Notes: generated from the letters alone by a model not told the origin. A stretch of DNA of 64,000 nt from Bacteroidales bacterium (GCA_016290415.1 JAEETP010000004.1:18369-82368), one strand, 5' to 3'. Positions 18,186 to 27,598 are shown, numbered from the stretch's first letter. A program made the numbers and translations.

Positions 18186-18956
18186 ATGGCAAGCAGCACC
18201 ACAATAAGCGTCAAAGACCTCTCTATAGGCTATCCCGGAAAGCACTCCGTGAAAACAGTGACGGAGGGCATCTCCGATACCCTGCAAAGCGGGGAGCTGA
18301 CCTGTCTGCTGGGAGAAAACGGCGCCGGCAAGTCCACGCTGCTGCGCACACTGGCGGGTTTCCAGCCACCGGTAAAAGGCGAGATAGCCATACTGGGCAA
18401 GCCGCTCAACTCGTACAGCAACAAAGACCTGGCGCGGGTGATAAGCGTGGTGCTTACAGAGCGCACCGTGCTGCAGAATATGACTGTGGAAGAGCTGGTT
18501 GGATTGGGCCGCACCCCTTACACCGGATTCTGGGGCACTCTGTCAGAAACGGATGTCCAAAAGGTGGACGAGGCGCTGGAGATGGTGGGCATCACCGCAC
18601 TGAAGCATCGACAGATCCAGACCCTATCAGACGGAGAACGGCAGAAGGTGATGATAGCCAAGGCCCTTGCGCAGGAGACCCCGATTATCTTCCTGGACGA
18701 ACCCACCGCCTTTCTGGACTACCCCAGCAAAGTGGAAATACTGAAACTGCTCCACCGCCTCTCGCGGGAGCAGAACAAGACCATCTTCATTTCTACCCAC
18801 GACCTGGAACTGGCACTTCAGATTGCCGACCGGCTATGGCTGATGGGCAAAGGCCGCGGCGTTGTCACCGGCCCGCCCCAGCAACTCATTGAAGACGGTA
18901 CGCTGGAAAGTTACCTCTGCCTCCCGGGCATTAGTACTGTCACGAAGACAAACTAA
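18186..18956 (+). CDS. ABC transporter ATPase, iron-siderophore/cobalamin type
   Basis: A 256-residue ABC ATPase. Walker A is GENGAGKST, the Q-loop region is in SVVLTERTVLQNMTVEELV, the signature is LSDGERQKV, and Walker B is PIIFLDEPTAFLD followed by the H-loop STHD. Overall order and ending match FepC/BtuD/HmuV-type ATPases. The start at 18186 is chosen because a -7 box lies at 18161-18168, downstream of the alternative ATG at 18156. No permease or binding protein lies beside it, so it is an orphan ATPase that must work with components elsewhere, or is left from a lost operon. Confidence 0.85.
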   Translation: MASSTTISVKDLSIGYPGKHSVKTVTEGISDTLQSGELTCLLGENGAGKSTLLRTLAGFQPPVKGEIAILGKPLNSYSNKDLARVISVVLTERTVLQNMTVEELVGLGRTPYTGFWGTLSETDVQKVDEALEMVGITALKHRQIQTLSDGERQKVMIAKALAQETPIIFLDEPTAFLDYPSKVEILKLLHRLSREQNKTIFISTHDLELALQIADRLWLMGKGRGVVTGPPQQLIEDGTLESYLCLPGISTVTKTN

Positions 18957-18966
18957 GTCTTACCAC

Positions 18967-18983
18967 GGCGTCTTCGTGACGCC
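18967..18983 (+). terminator. GGCGTC-TTCGT-GACGCC hairpin after the ABC ATPase
   Basis: A 6-bp perfect stem 10 bases after the stop of the ABC gene, without a T-run. A longer inverted pair, CTGCCACGA ... TCGTGGCAG, follows at about 19009-19053. These could together stop or stabilise the transcript. Confidence 0.35.
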
Positions 18984-19061
18984 AAATCCGGCCAAAATGG
19001 GATCATTGCTGCCACGAGGATAAGATATAACCTCGTACGTAGTCTTCGTGGCAGACAGAAA

Positions 19062-19097
19062 TAAAAAAGGCTACCGGAGAATTCCAATAGCCTTTCT
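19062..19097. terminator. Bidirectional terminator between ABC ATPase and oadB fragment
   Basis: An A-run, then GGCTA ... TAGCC with an inner GGA/TCC pair, then a T-rich tail. A-tract and T-tract on the two sides allow it to end transcription from the ABC gene on the plus strand and from the oadB fragment on the minus strand. Confidence 0.5.
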
Positions 19098-19114
19098 TAT
19101 CGTAGATATACCGT

Positions 19115-19357
19115 TTATCCCAGCATGCTCAGCAGGATACCTGCGGCAACTGCACTGCCGATAACGCCGGCCACATTGGGGCCCATAGCGTGCATTAGCA
19201 GATAGTTCTTGGGGTTGGCCTTCAGACCTTCGGTCTGGGAGACGCGGGCTGCCATAGGCACTGCAGAAACGCCTGCCGAACCAATAAGGGGATTGATCTT
19301 CTCTACCGGCACGGTGAAAGAAGGCGTAAAACTCTCAAAGGGATTCTGCTTTGACAT
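19115..19357 (-). CDS. Detached C-terminal fragment of OadB (80 aa)
   Basis: Sixty-two residues from [11 protein letters not shown] to the end GILLSMLG are identical to the C-terminus of the complete OadB at 23360-24652. The DNA is alignable without gaps over 190 bases (19115-19304 with 23360-23549). I count 10 differences, all synonymous. The first 18 residues ([18 protein letters not shown]) are unrelated and give the piece its own ATG. On its own it is only the last membrane segments of a sodium pump and is unlikely to work as one. Silent-only divergence argues that both sequences were once under selection in separate lineages, so this looks like a scar of homologous recombination. I call the frame open but probably non-functional. 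Confidence 0.6.
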   Translation of the reverse strand: MSKQNPFESFTPSFTVPVEKINPLIGSAGVSAVPMAARVSQTEGLKANPKNYLLMHAMGPNVAGVIGSAVAAGILLSMLG

Positions 19358-19425
19358 TATCAGGGTGATGATCGCTGACGAAGATTCCTGATAGTGATAT
19401 AGGCGGATGTTTCGTAAAACTATGC

Positions 19426-19433
19426 TATATTTG
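19426..19433 (+). promoter_or_regulatory. -7 box TATATTTG of the 1167-aa lipoprotein gene
   Basis: An exact TAnnTTTG match 29 bases before the ATG at 19463, in an AT-rich stretch. No convincing -33 element at the usual distance. Confidence 0.5.
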
Positions 19434-19462
19434 TAAAAAACAACAAATTATCAGCGACCTGT

Positions 19463-22400
19463 ATGAAATCATCCCTGCGAAAATTCCATATGCTGGCAGT
19501 GTATCTGCTCAGTCTCGTGTTCCTTCCCTCCTGCGGGGAGCAGGACCCCATAGGCCCTGAAGACCCTGACGAAAATCAGATTCCGGTCAAGAGTGTTAAA
19601 CTTGACGTGACAGCCAAGGAACTGGCTCCCGGCGAGATGCTTCAGCTGACGGCGACGCTCCTTCCCGAAAACGCCACCGACAAAGAAGAAATAGTTCTTT
19701 TGTGGAACTCTTCCGAACCTGCTGTTGCACGGGTCAGCGATACAGGTCTTGTGACAGCAGTAAGCGACGGTGTGGCAGTTGTAACCGTATCTATTACTGC
19801 CGACAATAAAGCTCAATGTGAGATTACGGTCAAGAGTCCGGACCGTGTCGACGGCGTCGTCAAGGCATCTGATTTTGGGCAGACCGGAAAGAGCAACACA
19901 GAAGAAACCGCGGCCGGATACGATTATTCATATCAATTTGCTCCCCGGGCCGCATGGGCCTCTGACGAAGTAATGAGTGCCGTTTCTGATGTGTGGACCG
20001 ACGGCCATATGTACAGTTTCAGGCTTCCGGCCACGAAAGATTCTTTCTATGGCAATTCTTCGTGCCTTGCTACAGACGATATTATCGTCTTCCGGGATTG
20101 TGATGCTTTCCCGGGCGGAGCCGCTATCAAGATTGACACCTGGGATGTCTGGAACAATTCAGGTACGGCCGAAAGCTATGAGTACAGGGGATACCGGGTC
20201 CCGATCGAACAGGTGTTCAAGCAGCTGCATATGGAAACGGCCCAGCTCAATCTGGGAGAAATCCGGCAGATAGTAGACGAAGAAGGCAATCCTGTTGAGT
20301 TTGTTCCCACCAAGGCTGGCGGCGGATTTGAAATCGCCATTCCCGAGATGTTTGGCAAGGATTTCACTGCCTCGCTCAATCTTGGTGACAACTTGTCGAT
20401 TACGCCTAAAATGAGGATTGGCTTCAATATGGACATAGCCGCCGATGTGGTGGATTTCAAGCTTACCTATGCCCGCTGCAGGGTGGAGGCTGAAGCCGAC
20501 CTTTCATGCGATTTGACTTTCAAGGCGTCGGTCGAGAAGAAGTTCAGGACCAAGAGACTCACTGTTTTTCTGGGTGCCATCCCAGTCGGACCTGTAGTGA
20601 TTTCTCCGGTTGTCACGATGGACTTCGAGATCAAGCTCTCCGGACAGGTAGACCTCACCTTCTCCGTAGCTTACCAGAAAAGCGTATATGCCCACGCATT
20701 CTACAACGGCTCAAACCTGATGTGCCGAGTGGGCGAAAAGGCGCCGGCTGACCCCAAGGATCCTTTCTCCGTGACCGGCAGTATGTCCGGAGCCGTAGAA
20801 TTTGGTCCCAACCTGGGAATGGGTGTTTCCCTGTACGGTGGTGCCCTGGAACTGGGCGTTGACTTCGATCCGCACCTGGTTTATACGGTGTTCAGTTCAT
20901 ACCCCATAAGTGTGGATTCCTTCCGGGGAATCCTCAATGGTACATACGATACCAACTGGCTTTCATATGCCGGATACGAGCCCTCGCTGGCTTTCAGTTT
21001 CGGGGGCTTCATCAAAGCCGCCTATGCCTGGTCGATGGACTTTCAGGTTCCTGAAGATCTGAGCCTTTCATATTCTTTTGGTAAGACCTATGTGGTGCCT
21101 CAGCTTGCCGACGAAGTGACGATTCATCCGAATAACGGCTCTACGACGTTCAAGGCATACCTGAAGAACAAAGCTATGTATACCGGGGATATGTATTTGG
21201 AAGTCTCGGAAGAGAATCCCACAGGACCGCCCATAAAGGTTCCGTTCACCATATCGGGTACGCCCGGGAACGAAGATGGAGAGGTGGCGGAGTGCACGGC
21301 TGTTTTCGCCCCTGAGAAAGATGGAGTCCATTATCACGCAACCGGACCGTTTATGACCATCAAGCCATTCGGATACGAAGTGAACGCTTCGTTGTTGCCG
21401 AATAAGTACCATATGGTCAACAAGACGTTCTATTCTGTCGATCAGGCAACTGATAATGCAATCCGGGCCGTTCTCGCAGATCTGTACGCTTGCCGTAAGG
21501 GAGAATGGAAGGGTTGTAACTGGTTCGACAAAGATGTGCCGTTCTGTGAGTTGAAGAACGTGAAACTGCACAAAGAGTCCGATGAGAATACGGCATATTA
21601 CAAGGAAATCAATCCGGCTTTCTTCCAGACCCAGGTTCAGATTTTTATTCCTGATGAGTGGGAGATGGGAGGTAGCCTCTCGATTGGGGACCACACGGGC
21701 AACTTGAATGATACGGGCTGGGAGTTGTACTTGCCGGAAAAAGCCGAGTTCTCTTCCATTACCATAGATGATCCCAACCTGGCCAATGCTGTCCTGGCAC
21801 CGTCCAGAACGTTCACCATCCATTCTCCGCGTCTGGGTCGATTCAACGGCGGTTTCGGTATTCCAAAGGATAACCCGGCTGACGCGCAGATCGACTTGAG
21901 CGGGACGGGCATCCAGATTTTTTATGCCTATTTCGAAAAGGATGGAGAGACTGTTCCCTTCACAGGAACCGTCATTCTGGACAACTGCGACAGCCTGCGT
22001 CATTTCGAATTTTATAAAAGGCTCCCCGCTATGGCTTCTTTCAGGAATACACCCAAGCTGAAAGGTCTCTATGTCAATATTTACAATGATACGGTCGAGG
22101 ACATCACTCCGCTGGTTAATTATGCCGGTGAGGTGGACGAACTTCGCATCCGAAAGGTAGATAGCAAGTCCGCGGAGCTGATAGGAGAGAACCTGCTGTT
22201 CAAAGAGTTGACAATAGAGGATATAAAGTCTCCGAGCAACGTTACTCTGACGGGCAGGGACGACCTGATAAGTGTGTGTGTGAACGGAGCCGGGACGGTA
22301 ACCATCAGCGACTGTCCCCATATAAAGAAGGTAGAAACTTATGCCGGCCAAAACAATATTAAGCCGAATCAGTCGCTTTTAATTTCTAACTGCCCCGAGC

Positions 22401-22966
22401 TGGGTCTTACCTTTACCAGCCTTGATGGTTACGTGGAAAATGAAGGCTCATATAAGGGCTATCTCTGGCTGAACGCGTCGGACCAGATCAGCATCAGTAA
22501 CTGTCCCGAGGTTGTGAGTGTCAGGTGGGGAAAGACGGAAAGGCGGTTGAATATTTCTAATTGTGAGAAATTGCGGTTTGCCGGTAACGGCTCCAACAAC
22601 GGCTATTTCGGCGGCCACCATTATTCATCTTCTGATTTTGACCTTGGAAATTGGGGCGGTGAATTGCGGGAATGGTCCATTACCGGCTGTCCGAAGTTGG
22701 AGGAGCTGGCGCTTGCATCCGCCCATCTGGACGGAGTCCTGCCGGCTCTGCTGCAACAACTTAAAGAGCGTTCGTACGGTAGTTCGGCGTATCCGTTCAA
22801 ATACGCCTATGAGATCTACTACGAATTCAGCGGCGATGTTCAGCCTAACCCTTGGCATTACCGGCTGGGGTCTACTAACCCGAACGGGTATTATCTGCCC
22901 GGAGAACCCGGCAGGGCCTTCAATCATATCAGTTATACCTGGTTGGTTTCTCCCTGGGATGAATAA
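19463..22966 (+). CDS. Large BIG2 / leucine-rich-like surface lipoprotein (1167 aa)
   Basis: A large lipoprotein with Cys at residue 24 after a hydrophobic signal. Residues about 42-125 are a bacterial Ig-like BIG2 domain (VKSVKLDVTAKELAPGEMLQ, TATLLPENATDKE, VARVSDTGLVTAVSDGVAVV). A long middle of beta-rich sequence with no domain I recognise follows (about 130-840). The C-terminal third contains irregular leucine-rich-like units ending in repeated ISNCP-type turns (TISDCPHIKKV, LISNCPELGL, SISNCPEVVSV, NISNCEKLRF, SITGCPKLEEL), as in surface proteins with BspA-like solenoids. It is likely displayed on the cell surface and may bind host or matrix ligands; that is inference. It is a single gene, lying exactly between the detached oadB fragment and the complete oadB operon, and may have been brought in with that fragment. 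Confidence 0.75.
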   Translation: MKSSLRKFHMLAVYLLSLVFLPSCGEQDPIGPEDPDENQIPVKSVKLDVTAKELAPGEMLQLTATLLPENATDKEEIVLLWNSSEPAVARVSDTGLVTAVSDGVAVVTVSITADNKAQCEITVKSPDRVDGVVKASDFGQTGKSNTEETAAGYDYSYQFAPRAAWASDEVMSAVSDVWTDGHMYSFRLPATKDSFYGNSSCLATDDIIVFRDCDAFPGGAAIKIDTWDVWNNSGTAESYEYRGYRVPIEQVFKQLHMETAQLNLGEIRQIVDEEGNPVEFVPTKAGGGFEIAIPEMFGKDFTASLNLGDNLSITPKMRIGFNMDIAADVVDFKLTYARCRVEAEADLSCDLTFKASVEKKFRTKRLTVFLGAIPVGPVVISPVVTMDFEIKLSGQVDLTFSVAYQKSVYAHAFYNGSNLMCRVGEKAPADPKDPFSVTGSMSGAVEFGPNLGMGVSLYGGALELGVDFDPHLVYTVFSSYPISVDSFRGILNGTYDTNWLSYAGYEPSLAFSFGGFIKAAYAWSMDFQVPEDLSLSYSFGKTYVVPQLADEVTIHPNNGSTTFKAYLKNKAMYTGDMYLEVSEENPTGPPIKVPFTISGTPGNEDGEVAECTAVFAPEKDGVHYHATGPFMTIKPFGYEVNASLLPNKYHMVNKTFYSVDQATDNAIRAVLADLYACRKGEWKGCNWFDKDVPFCELKNVKLHKESDENTAYYKEINPAFFQTQVQIFIPDEWEMGGSLSIGDHTGNLNDTGWELYLPEKAEFSSITIDDPNLANAVLAPSRTFTIHSPRLGRFNGGFGIPKDNPADAQIDLSGTGIQIFYAYFEKDGETVPFTGTVILDNCDSLRHFEFYKRLPAMASFRNTPKLKGLYVNIYNDTVEDITPLVNYAGEVDELRIRKVDSKSAELIGENLLFKELTIEDIKSPSNVTLTGRDDLISVCVNGAGTVTISDCPHIKKVETYAGQNNIKPNQSLLISNCPELGLTFTSLDGYVENEGSYKGYLWLNASDQISISNCPEVVSVRWGKTERRLNISNCEKLRFAGNGSNNGYFGGHHYSSSDFDLGNWGGELREWSITGCPKLEELALASAHLDGVLPALLQQLKERSYGSSAYPFKYAYEIYYEFSGDVQPNPWHYRLGSTNPNGYYLPGEPGRAFNHISYTWLVSPWDE

Positions 22967-23256
22967 TTATCCTAAAGTGCGCAGACAAACTGCACAAGGC
23001 ACACCAGCGAGACCATAACGAATTCGGCAAGCCTTGGGAATGGACTTCCCAGGACGGATTCCTAACAAGCACGGCCAGATGGCCGATTGTCGTATCAACT
23101 GCGACCTTGTCGTGTAATATGGTTGTGTCTTTGGCTGATAGCGACGGAGACGGGAGCCCCGAGCCGTATGCACCAATATTCCGGTTTGAGGATATCAGCT
23201 TCTCAGAAGAAGCTGGAGTTGAATACTCACTGAACTATTCTTTCGAATACGAATAG
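22963..23256 (+). pseudogene. Open 97-codon remnant of a secreted protein C-terminus
   Basis: Directly after the 1167-aa gene, in a different frame, sequence stays open to TAG at 23254-23256 and reads as a normal protein end: FGKPWEWTSQDGFLTST, then VVSLADSDGDGSPEPYAPIF and AGVEYSLNYSFEYE. There is no start codon at its head; the first ATG is internal. I read it as the 3' remnant of another lipoprotein gene or a frameshifted tail. It is followed by the strong terminator at 23276-23313. Confidence 0.4.
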
Positions 23257-23275
23257 TTCTTTTGCAGCGCTCTAT

Positions 23276-23313
23276 AAAAAGTCACCCCTTCGTTTTCGAA
23301 GGGGTGACTTTTT
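23276..23313. terminator. Strong bidirectional terminator
   Basis: AAAAAGTCACCCCTTCG - TTTT - CGAAGGGGTGACTTTTT: a 17-bp perfect inverted repeat with T-run on each strand. It separates the plus-strand lipoprotein/remnant from the minus-strand decarboxylase operon. Confidence 0.9.
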
Positions 23314-23359
23314 GTATTGTGTTGAGCTGTAGCGGGATGCGCTCCTGCTAGATGGCGCC

Positions 23360-24652
23360 TTAGCCGAGCATACTCAGCAGGATACCTGCGGCAACTGCGC
23401 TGCCGATAACGCCGGCCACATTGGGGCCCATAGCGTGCATCAGCAGATAGTTCTTGGGGTTGGCCTTCAGACCTTCGGTCTGGGAAACGCGGGCTGCCAT
23501 AGGCACTGCAGAAACGCCTGCGGAACCAATCAGCGGGTTGATCTTCTCTTTTGAGAAGACATTGAGCAGCTTGGCCAGCAGCACACCGCCGCCGGTGCCG
23601 ATGCCGAACGCCACGATACCTACGCACATAATGCCCAGGGTCTGCCACTGCAGGAAAGTGTTGGCAGTGGCGGTGGCACCCACGGTGACACCCAGGAAGA
23701 TGACCACGATGTTGTTCAGCTCGTTCTGGACAGCCTTGCTCAGACGCTCCACAACGCCGCTCTCGCGGAACAGGTTACCCAGCATAAGGCAGCCGATGAG
23801 CGGAGCAGCAGAGGGGAGAAGCAGCGCAATGATGATGGTGACCACGATGGGGAAGAGGATCTTCTCCCTCTTGGAGACGTTGCGCAGCTGCTTCATCTGG
23901 ATTTCACGCTCTTTCTTTGTGGTGAGGGCGCGCATAATGGGCGGCTGAATGATGGGCACCAGAGCCATATAGCTGTAGGCAGCCACGGCAATGGGACCCA
24001 GCAGGTGCGGAGCCAGCTTGCTTGTCAGGAATATGGCCGTAGGACCGTCTGCACCGCCAATGATACCGATGGAAGCAGCCTCGGCAGAGGTGAAGCCCAT
24101 CAGGTGAGCCACGATAAAGGTGGCAAAGATACCCAGCTGTGCGGCAGCGCCCAGCAGCAGGCTCTTGGGATTGGCAATCAGCGGACCGAAGTCGGTCATA
24201 GCGCCCACGCCCAGGAAAATCAGGCACGGATACACGCCAAGCTTGACACCTATGTAAAGGATGTCCAGCAGGCCTCCGTCGGCCAGAATATGCCTGTAGC
24301 TGTGGTAGAACGGACTGTCGGGATTCAGGAACTCGTCGTTCCAGAGCTCTGTGTGGAACAGATTGGCGCCGGGGAAGTTGGTGAGCAGCATACCGAATGC
24401 GATGGGCAGAAGCAGCAGCGGCTCATACTTCTTGACGATGGCCAGATAGAGCAGGAAGCAGGAGATGACCAGCATCACCAGAGTCTTCCACCCGCCGGGG
24501 GTGGCGAACATCTGGGCAAAGCCGGTGTCGCCCGCAAACTTGCTCATAGTCTCGCCAAAGTCAAACTGCTGAGCCAGCAGCGGCATTGCCGCAAACATTG
24601 CGACAAAGCACACCAATACCCTCAGGATTCTTTTTGAGGCAGAATTCTTCAT
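23360..24652 (-). CDS. oadB: Sodium-pumping decarboxylase beta subunit (OadB/MmdB)
   Basis: A 430-residue polytopic inner-membrane protein, the sodium-translocating subunit that decarboxylates carboxybiotin. It has the many hydrophobic segments of the family, with GADGPTAIF in the substrate region and [16 protein letters not shown] near the C-terminus. The N-terminus has an extra hydrophobic segment ending [15 protein letters not shown], typical of the Bacteroidales form. I start at the ATG at 24652; an upstream TTG at 24670 would overlap the carrier gene. It is last in the operon carboxyltransferase - OadG - biotin carrier - OadB. Given the carboxyltransferase and methylmalonyl-CoA epimerase in the same unit, the complex is most likely methylmalonyl-CoA decarboxylase of the propionate pathway. 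Confidence 0.93.
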   Translation of the reverse strand: MKNSASKRILRVLVCFVAMFAAMPLLAQQFDFGETMSKFAGDTGFAQMFATPGGWKTLVMLVISCFLLYLAIVKKYEPLLLLPIAFGMLLTNFPGANLFHTELWNDEFLNPDSPFYHSYRHILADGGLLDILYIGVKLGVYPCLIFLGVGAMTDFGPLIANPKSLLLGAAAQLGIFATFIVAHLMGFTSAEAASIGIIGGADGPTAIFLTSKLAPHLLGPIAVAAYSYMALVPIIQPPIMRALTTKKEREIQMKQLRNVSKREKILFPIVVTIIIALLLPSAAPLIGCLMLGNLFRESGVVERLSKAVQNELNNIVVIFLGVTVGATATANTFLQWQTLGIMCVGIVAFGIGTGGGVLLAKLLNVFSKEKINPLIGSAGVSAVPMAARVSQTEGLKANPKNYLLMHAMGPNVAGVIGSAVAAGILLSMLG

Positions 24653-24662
24653 CGATTCAGCG

Positions 24663-25091
24663 TTATGCAATCTCTACCAGAGGGTCGCCACTCTGTACGG
24701 ACTGGCCGTTGGATACGAGAATCTTGGTCACGGTGCCGGCATTGTCGGCCTGGATGGCGTTCTCCATCTTCATAGCCTCGAGGGTGAGCAGCAGGTCGCC
24801 TGCCTTCACAGCCTGGCCTTCGGTAACGGCGATGCTTACAACAACGCCGGGCAGGGGAGATTCCACCACCTTGCCGGCTCCGGTGGGAGCCTTGGGCGCA
24901 GCGGCAGCGGCAGCGGGAGCTGCAGCGGCGGCTGCCTTGGGAGCTGTAGCTACGGGCTTGGGAGCAGCCTCGTCTTGCAGAAGCTCTGCAGCGTAGGATT
25001 TACCATTCACGGTAACCTGAAGCAGTTCGCCGTTCTGCTCAACGGTTGTCTGGTATTCGTTTCCGTTTATCTTGAAATTAAATTTCTTCAT
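24663..25091 (-). CDS. Biotin carboxyl carrier subunit of the decarboxylase
   Basis: A 142-residue carrier protein. The N-terminal 40 residues are a short fold, followed by an Ala/Pro-rich flexible linker (about 45-75). The C-terminal biotinyl domain has the lysine to be biotinylated in EAMKMEN. It carries the carboxyl group from the carboxyltransferase to OadB. The stop lies 11 bases before the oadB ATG, and the start is 18 bases after oadG. Alanine-rich linkers of this kind are normal in the family. Confidence 0.93.
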   Translation of the reverse strand: MKKFNFKINGNEYQTTVEQNGELLQVTVNGKSYAAELLQDEAAPKPVATAPKAAAAAAPAAAAAAPKAPTGAGKVVESPLPGVVVSIAVTEGQAVKAGDLLLTLEAMKMENAIQADNAGTVTKILVSNGQSVQSGDPLVEIA

Positions 25092-25109
25092 TGTTTTGGA
25101 TTCTAAGAA

Positions 25110-25448
25110 TTAATTAAAATGGTGCCAGGTGCTGTGATCGTTGTGCACGATGGTGATCACACCGCTCTCGTTGTCGTGAGCCTCCTCGCTGAAGAGATAG
25201 AGGGCGGCGGCAATCGCAGCCGCGGTCTCCTCGTCATCTTCGTGCAGGGGAGCGTTGGGATTCTCTGCCACAGCGGCGTGAGCCTTCTTTGCAGGTGCGG
25301 CAGCCGCAGCCGGGTTCTTTTTCAGAGCCAGGAGGGTGAAAACCTGCAGCACAAGCACCAGCAGAAGCAGTATCACGAACACTATGCCGATGCCGATGCC
25401 GGTCATTGACCAGACATCGCTCCAGTTAGTAGCTAATAACATAGTCAT
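25110..25448 (-). CDS. OadG-family small membrane subunit
   Basis: A 112-residue protein with one membrane span (about 15-40, GIGIGIVFVILLLLVLVLQVF). A charged and Ala-rich cytoplasmic part follows, ending in HNDHSTWHHF. OadG subunits anchor and assemble sodium-pumping decarboxylases, and C-terminal histidines bind zinc in studied members. It lies between the carboxyltransferase and carrier genes, the expected place. The start ATG at 25448 is followed two codons later by another ATG; either is possible. Confidence 0.85.
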   Translation of the reverse strand: MTMLLATNWSDVWSMTGIGIGIVFVILLLLVLVLQVFTLLALKKNPAAAAAPAKKAHAAVAENPNAPLHEDDEETAAAIAAALYLFSEEAHDNESGVITIVHNDHSTWHHFN

Positions 25449-25462
25449 AACCGCAATCGTTT

Positions 25463-27025
25463 TTACAGAGGGATGTTGCCGTGTTTCTTGGCGGGCAGGC
25501 CAAGGTTCTTGTCACGCAGCTGATGCAGCGCGCGGATCACGCGGAAACGGGTGTTGCGAGGCTCAATGACATCGTCGATATAGCCGTAGCTGGCAGCCTT
25601 GTAGGGGTTGCAGAAGAGATCGTCATACTCTTTCTTCTTAGCCTCCTTGATGGCAGCGGCCTCTTCGGGGGTAGCTGCAGCCTTGATCTCCTTGGAGTAA
25701 AGCACTGCAACTGCACCGTCGGCGCCCATAACTGCGATGTTTGCGGTGGGCCAGGCATAGTTCATATCGCCACGTAGCTGCTTGCAGCTCATCACGATGT
25801 GGCTGCCGCCGTAGCTCTTGCGAAGGGTAACGGTCACTTTGGGAACAGTGGCCTCGCCAAAGGCGTAGAGCAGCTTAGCGCCGTGCAGAATCACGCCGCC
25901 AAACTCCTGCTGGGTGCCGGGAAGGAAGCCGGGCACGTCCACCAGAGTCACGATGGGAATGTTGAAAGCGTCGCAGAAGCGCACGAAACGGGCACCCTTG
26001 CGGCTGGAGTTGATGTCCAGCACACCGGCCAGCATCTTGGGCTGGTTGGCCACGATACCTACGCTGATGCCGCCCATATGGGCGAAGCCCACGATAATAT
26101 TGCGGGCATAATCCTTATGAATCTCGAAGAACTTGCCGTCGTCCACAATGGCGTTGATGACCTGGTACATATCGTACGGCTCGTTGGGGCTGTCGGGAAT
26201 GATCTCGTTCAGAGAGTCTTCCTTGCGGTCGATGGGGTCATTTGTGGGAACGTAGGGCGGTTCCTCGCGGTTGTTCTGGGGAATATAGCTGATGAGCTCT
26301 TTGATAGTGGCCACAACCTCTTCTTCGGTGTCGCAGGCAAAGTGAGCCACACCGCTCTTGCTGGCGTGCACGCTGGCGCCGCCGAGCTGCTCCTGGGTCA
26401 CCTTCTCGCCCAGCACCTGCTCCACTACTGCGGGGCCGGTGAGGAACATATAGCTGGCATTCTTGCGCATAATGGTGAAGTCGGTGAGGGCGGGGGAGTA
26501 AACCGCACCGCCGGCGCAAGGGCCAAGGATGGCGGAAATCTGAGGCACAACGCCGCTGGAAAGGATGTTGCGCTCGAAAATCTCTGCATAACCGGCAAGG
26601 GCGTTGACACCCTCCTGGATACGTGCTCCGCCGGAGTCGTTGAGGCCGATCACGGGAGCGCCGACCTTCATTGCCTGATCCATAACCTTGCAGATCTTCT
26701 GTGCCAGGGTCTCTGACAGCGAACCTGCATTCACGGTGAAGTCCTGTGCAAAAATGTAAACGAGGCGGCCGCCGATGGTGCCGTAACCTGTCACGACGCC
26801 GTCGCCCAGGAACTGCTTCTTCTCCATTCCGAAGTTGGTGCAGCGATGCAGCATAAACATATCGAATTCTTCGAAGCTGCCCTCGTCAAGCAACATAGCG
26901 ATGCGTTCGCGTGCGGTATATTTGCCCTTTTCGTGCTGGGCGTCAATCCTCGCCTGGCCTCCGCCGATGCGCGCCTTCTCGCGATTTTCGATAAGCGCTT
27001 TAACTTTTTCGAGTTGTTGACTCAT
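25463..27025 (-). CDS. mmdA: Methylmalonyl-CoA decarboxylase / acyl-CoA carboxyltransferase alpha subunit
   Basis: A 520-residue cytoplasmic carboxyltransferase of the propionyl-CoA carboxylase beta / MmdA type. Two crotonase-like halves are visible: the N-half with [31 protein letters not shown] and the oxyanion-forming [13 protein letters not shown], and the C-half with [14 protein letters not shown] and the second Gly-rich loop [12 protein letters not shown]. It moves the carboxyl group of (S)-methylmalonyl-CoA to biotin, giving propionyl-CoA. Full length. It follows the epimerase by 24 bases and heads the four subunits of the decarboxylase. Confidence 0.93.
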   Translation of the reverse strand: MSQQLEKVKALIENREKARIGGGQARIDAQHEKGKYTARERIAMLLDEGSFEEFDMFMLHRCTNFGMEKKQFLGDGVVTGYGTIGGRLVYIFAQDFTVNAGSLSETLAQKICKVMDQAMKVGAPVIGLNDSGGARIQEGVNALAGYAEIFERNILSSGVVPQISAILGPCAGGAVYSPALTDFTIMRKNASYMFLTGPAVVEQVLGEKVTQEQLGGASVHASKSGVAHFACDTEEEVVATIKELISYIPQNNREEPPYVPTNDPIDRKEDSLNEIIPDSPNEPYDMYQVINAIVDDGKFFEIHKDYARNIIVGFAHMGGISVGIVANQPKMLAGVLDINSSRKGARFVRFCDAFNIPIVTLVDVPGFLPGTQQEFGGVILHGAKLLYAFGEATVPKVTVTLRKSYGGSHIVMSCKQLRGDMNYAWPTANIAVMGADGAVAVLYSKEIKAAATPEEAAAIKEAKKKEYDDLFCNPYKAASYGYIDDVIEPRNTRFRVIRALHQLRDKNLGLPAKKHGNIPL

Positions 27026-27049
27026 TATGATGATGATTTATTTGTTGAA

Positions 27050-27469
27050 CTATTTCTCTTTGGGGTTCTCACAAATCTCGGTGAGTACGCCGCAAGTGCT
27101 CTTGGGATGCAGGAAAGCGATGTTCAGGCCCTCTGCGCCCTTGCGGGGAGCTGCATCGATAAGGCGTACGCCCTTGCTCTCGGCGTCTGCCAGGCAGGCA
27201 GCCACGTCTTTGGTCTTGAAAGCGATGTGATGCATACCGCCGCGGCCGCCGTTCTTCTCTATGAACTTGGCGATGGTGCTCTCTTCGCTGGTGGGTTCCA
27301 GAAGCTCCAGCTTAACTTCGCCAATCTTGAAGAAAGCAGTCTTAACCTTCTGGTCCTCTACAACCTCGATGTTGTAGCATTTAAGACCCAATACGTTCTC
27401 GTAAAACGGAATAGCCTCTTCCAGAGAAGGGCAGGCTATGCCGATGTGTTCAATCTGTGACAATTCCAT
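27050..27469 (-). CDS. mce: Methylmalonyl-CoA epimerase
   Basis: A 139-residue enzyme of the vicinal-oxygen-chelate fold that interconverts (R)- and (S)-methylmalonyl-CoA. Metal-ligand motifs are visible: HIGIACPSLEEAIPFY at the start, LELLEPT in the middle and GGMHHIAFKT in the second module, with VKLELLEP carrying a likely ligand Glu. It is first in the decarboxylase operon and links methylmalonyl-CoA mutase product to the decarboxylase, as in propionate-producing Bacteroidales. Confidence 0.93.
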   Translation of the reverse strand: MELSQIEHIGIACPSLEEAIPFYENVLGLKCYNIEVVEDQKVKTAFFKIGEVKLELLEPTSEESTIAKFIEKNGGRGGMHHIAFKTKDVAACLADAESKGVRLIDAAPRKGAEGLNIAFLHPKSTCGVLTEICENPKEK

Positions 27470-27523
27470 AGCTGATTTTTAATTTATAAATTGATTTTTT
27501 GAAAAATTTCAACCAAAAACGCC

Positions 27524-27531
27524 CAAAGTTA
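27524..27531 (-). promoter_or_regulatory. -7 box TAACTTTG of the mce-mmd operon
   Basis: CAAAGTTA on the plus strand, i.e. TAACTTTG on the minus strand, 55 bases before the mce start. The leader between is AT-rich without a clear structure. Confidence 0.5.
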
Positions 27532-27559
27532 CAAAATTTATGACACAATACCTATAAAA

Positions 27560-27598
27560 AAAGAGCGCCGGTTCAACAACTTATGAACCGGCGCCCGT
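27560..27598 (-). terminator. Terminator of the TPR-yebC operon
   Basis: GCGCCGGTTCA / TGAACCGGCGC (27565-27575 with 27584-27594) is an 11-bp perfect stem. On the minus strand it is followed by a long T-run, so it ends the yebC transcript before the mce promoter. Confidence 0.85.

Noticed and set aside
21068..22351. 427-codon minus-strand frame
   Set aside because: Antisense shadow of the BIG2 lipoprotein; no start signal or family.
25799..26716. 305-codon plus-strand frame
   Set aside because: Antisense shadow of the mmdA gene.
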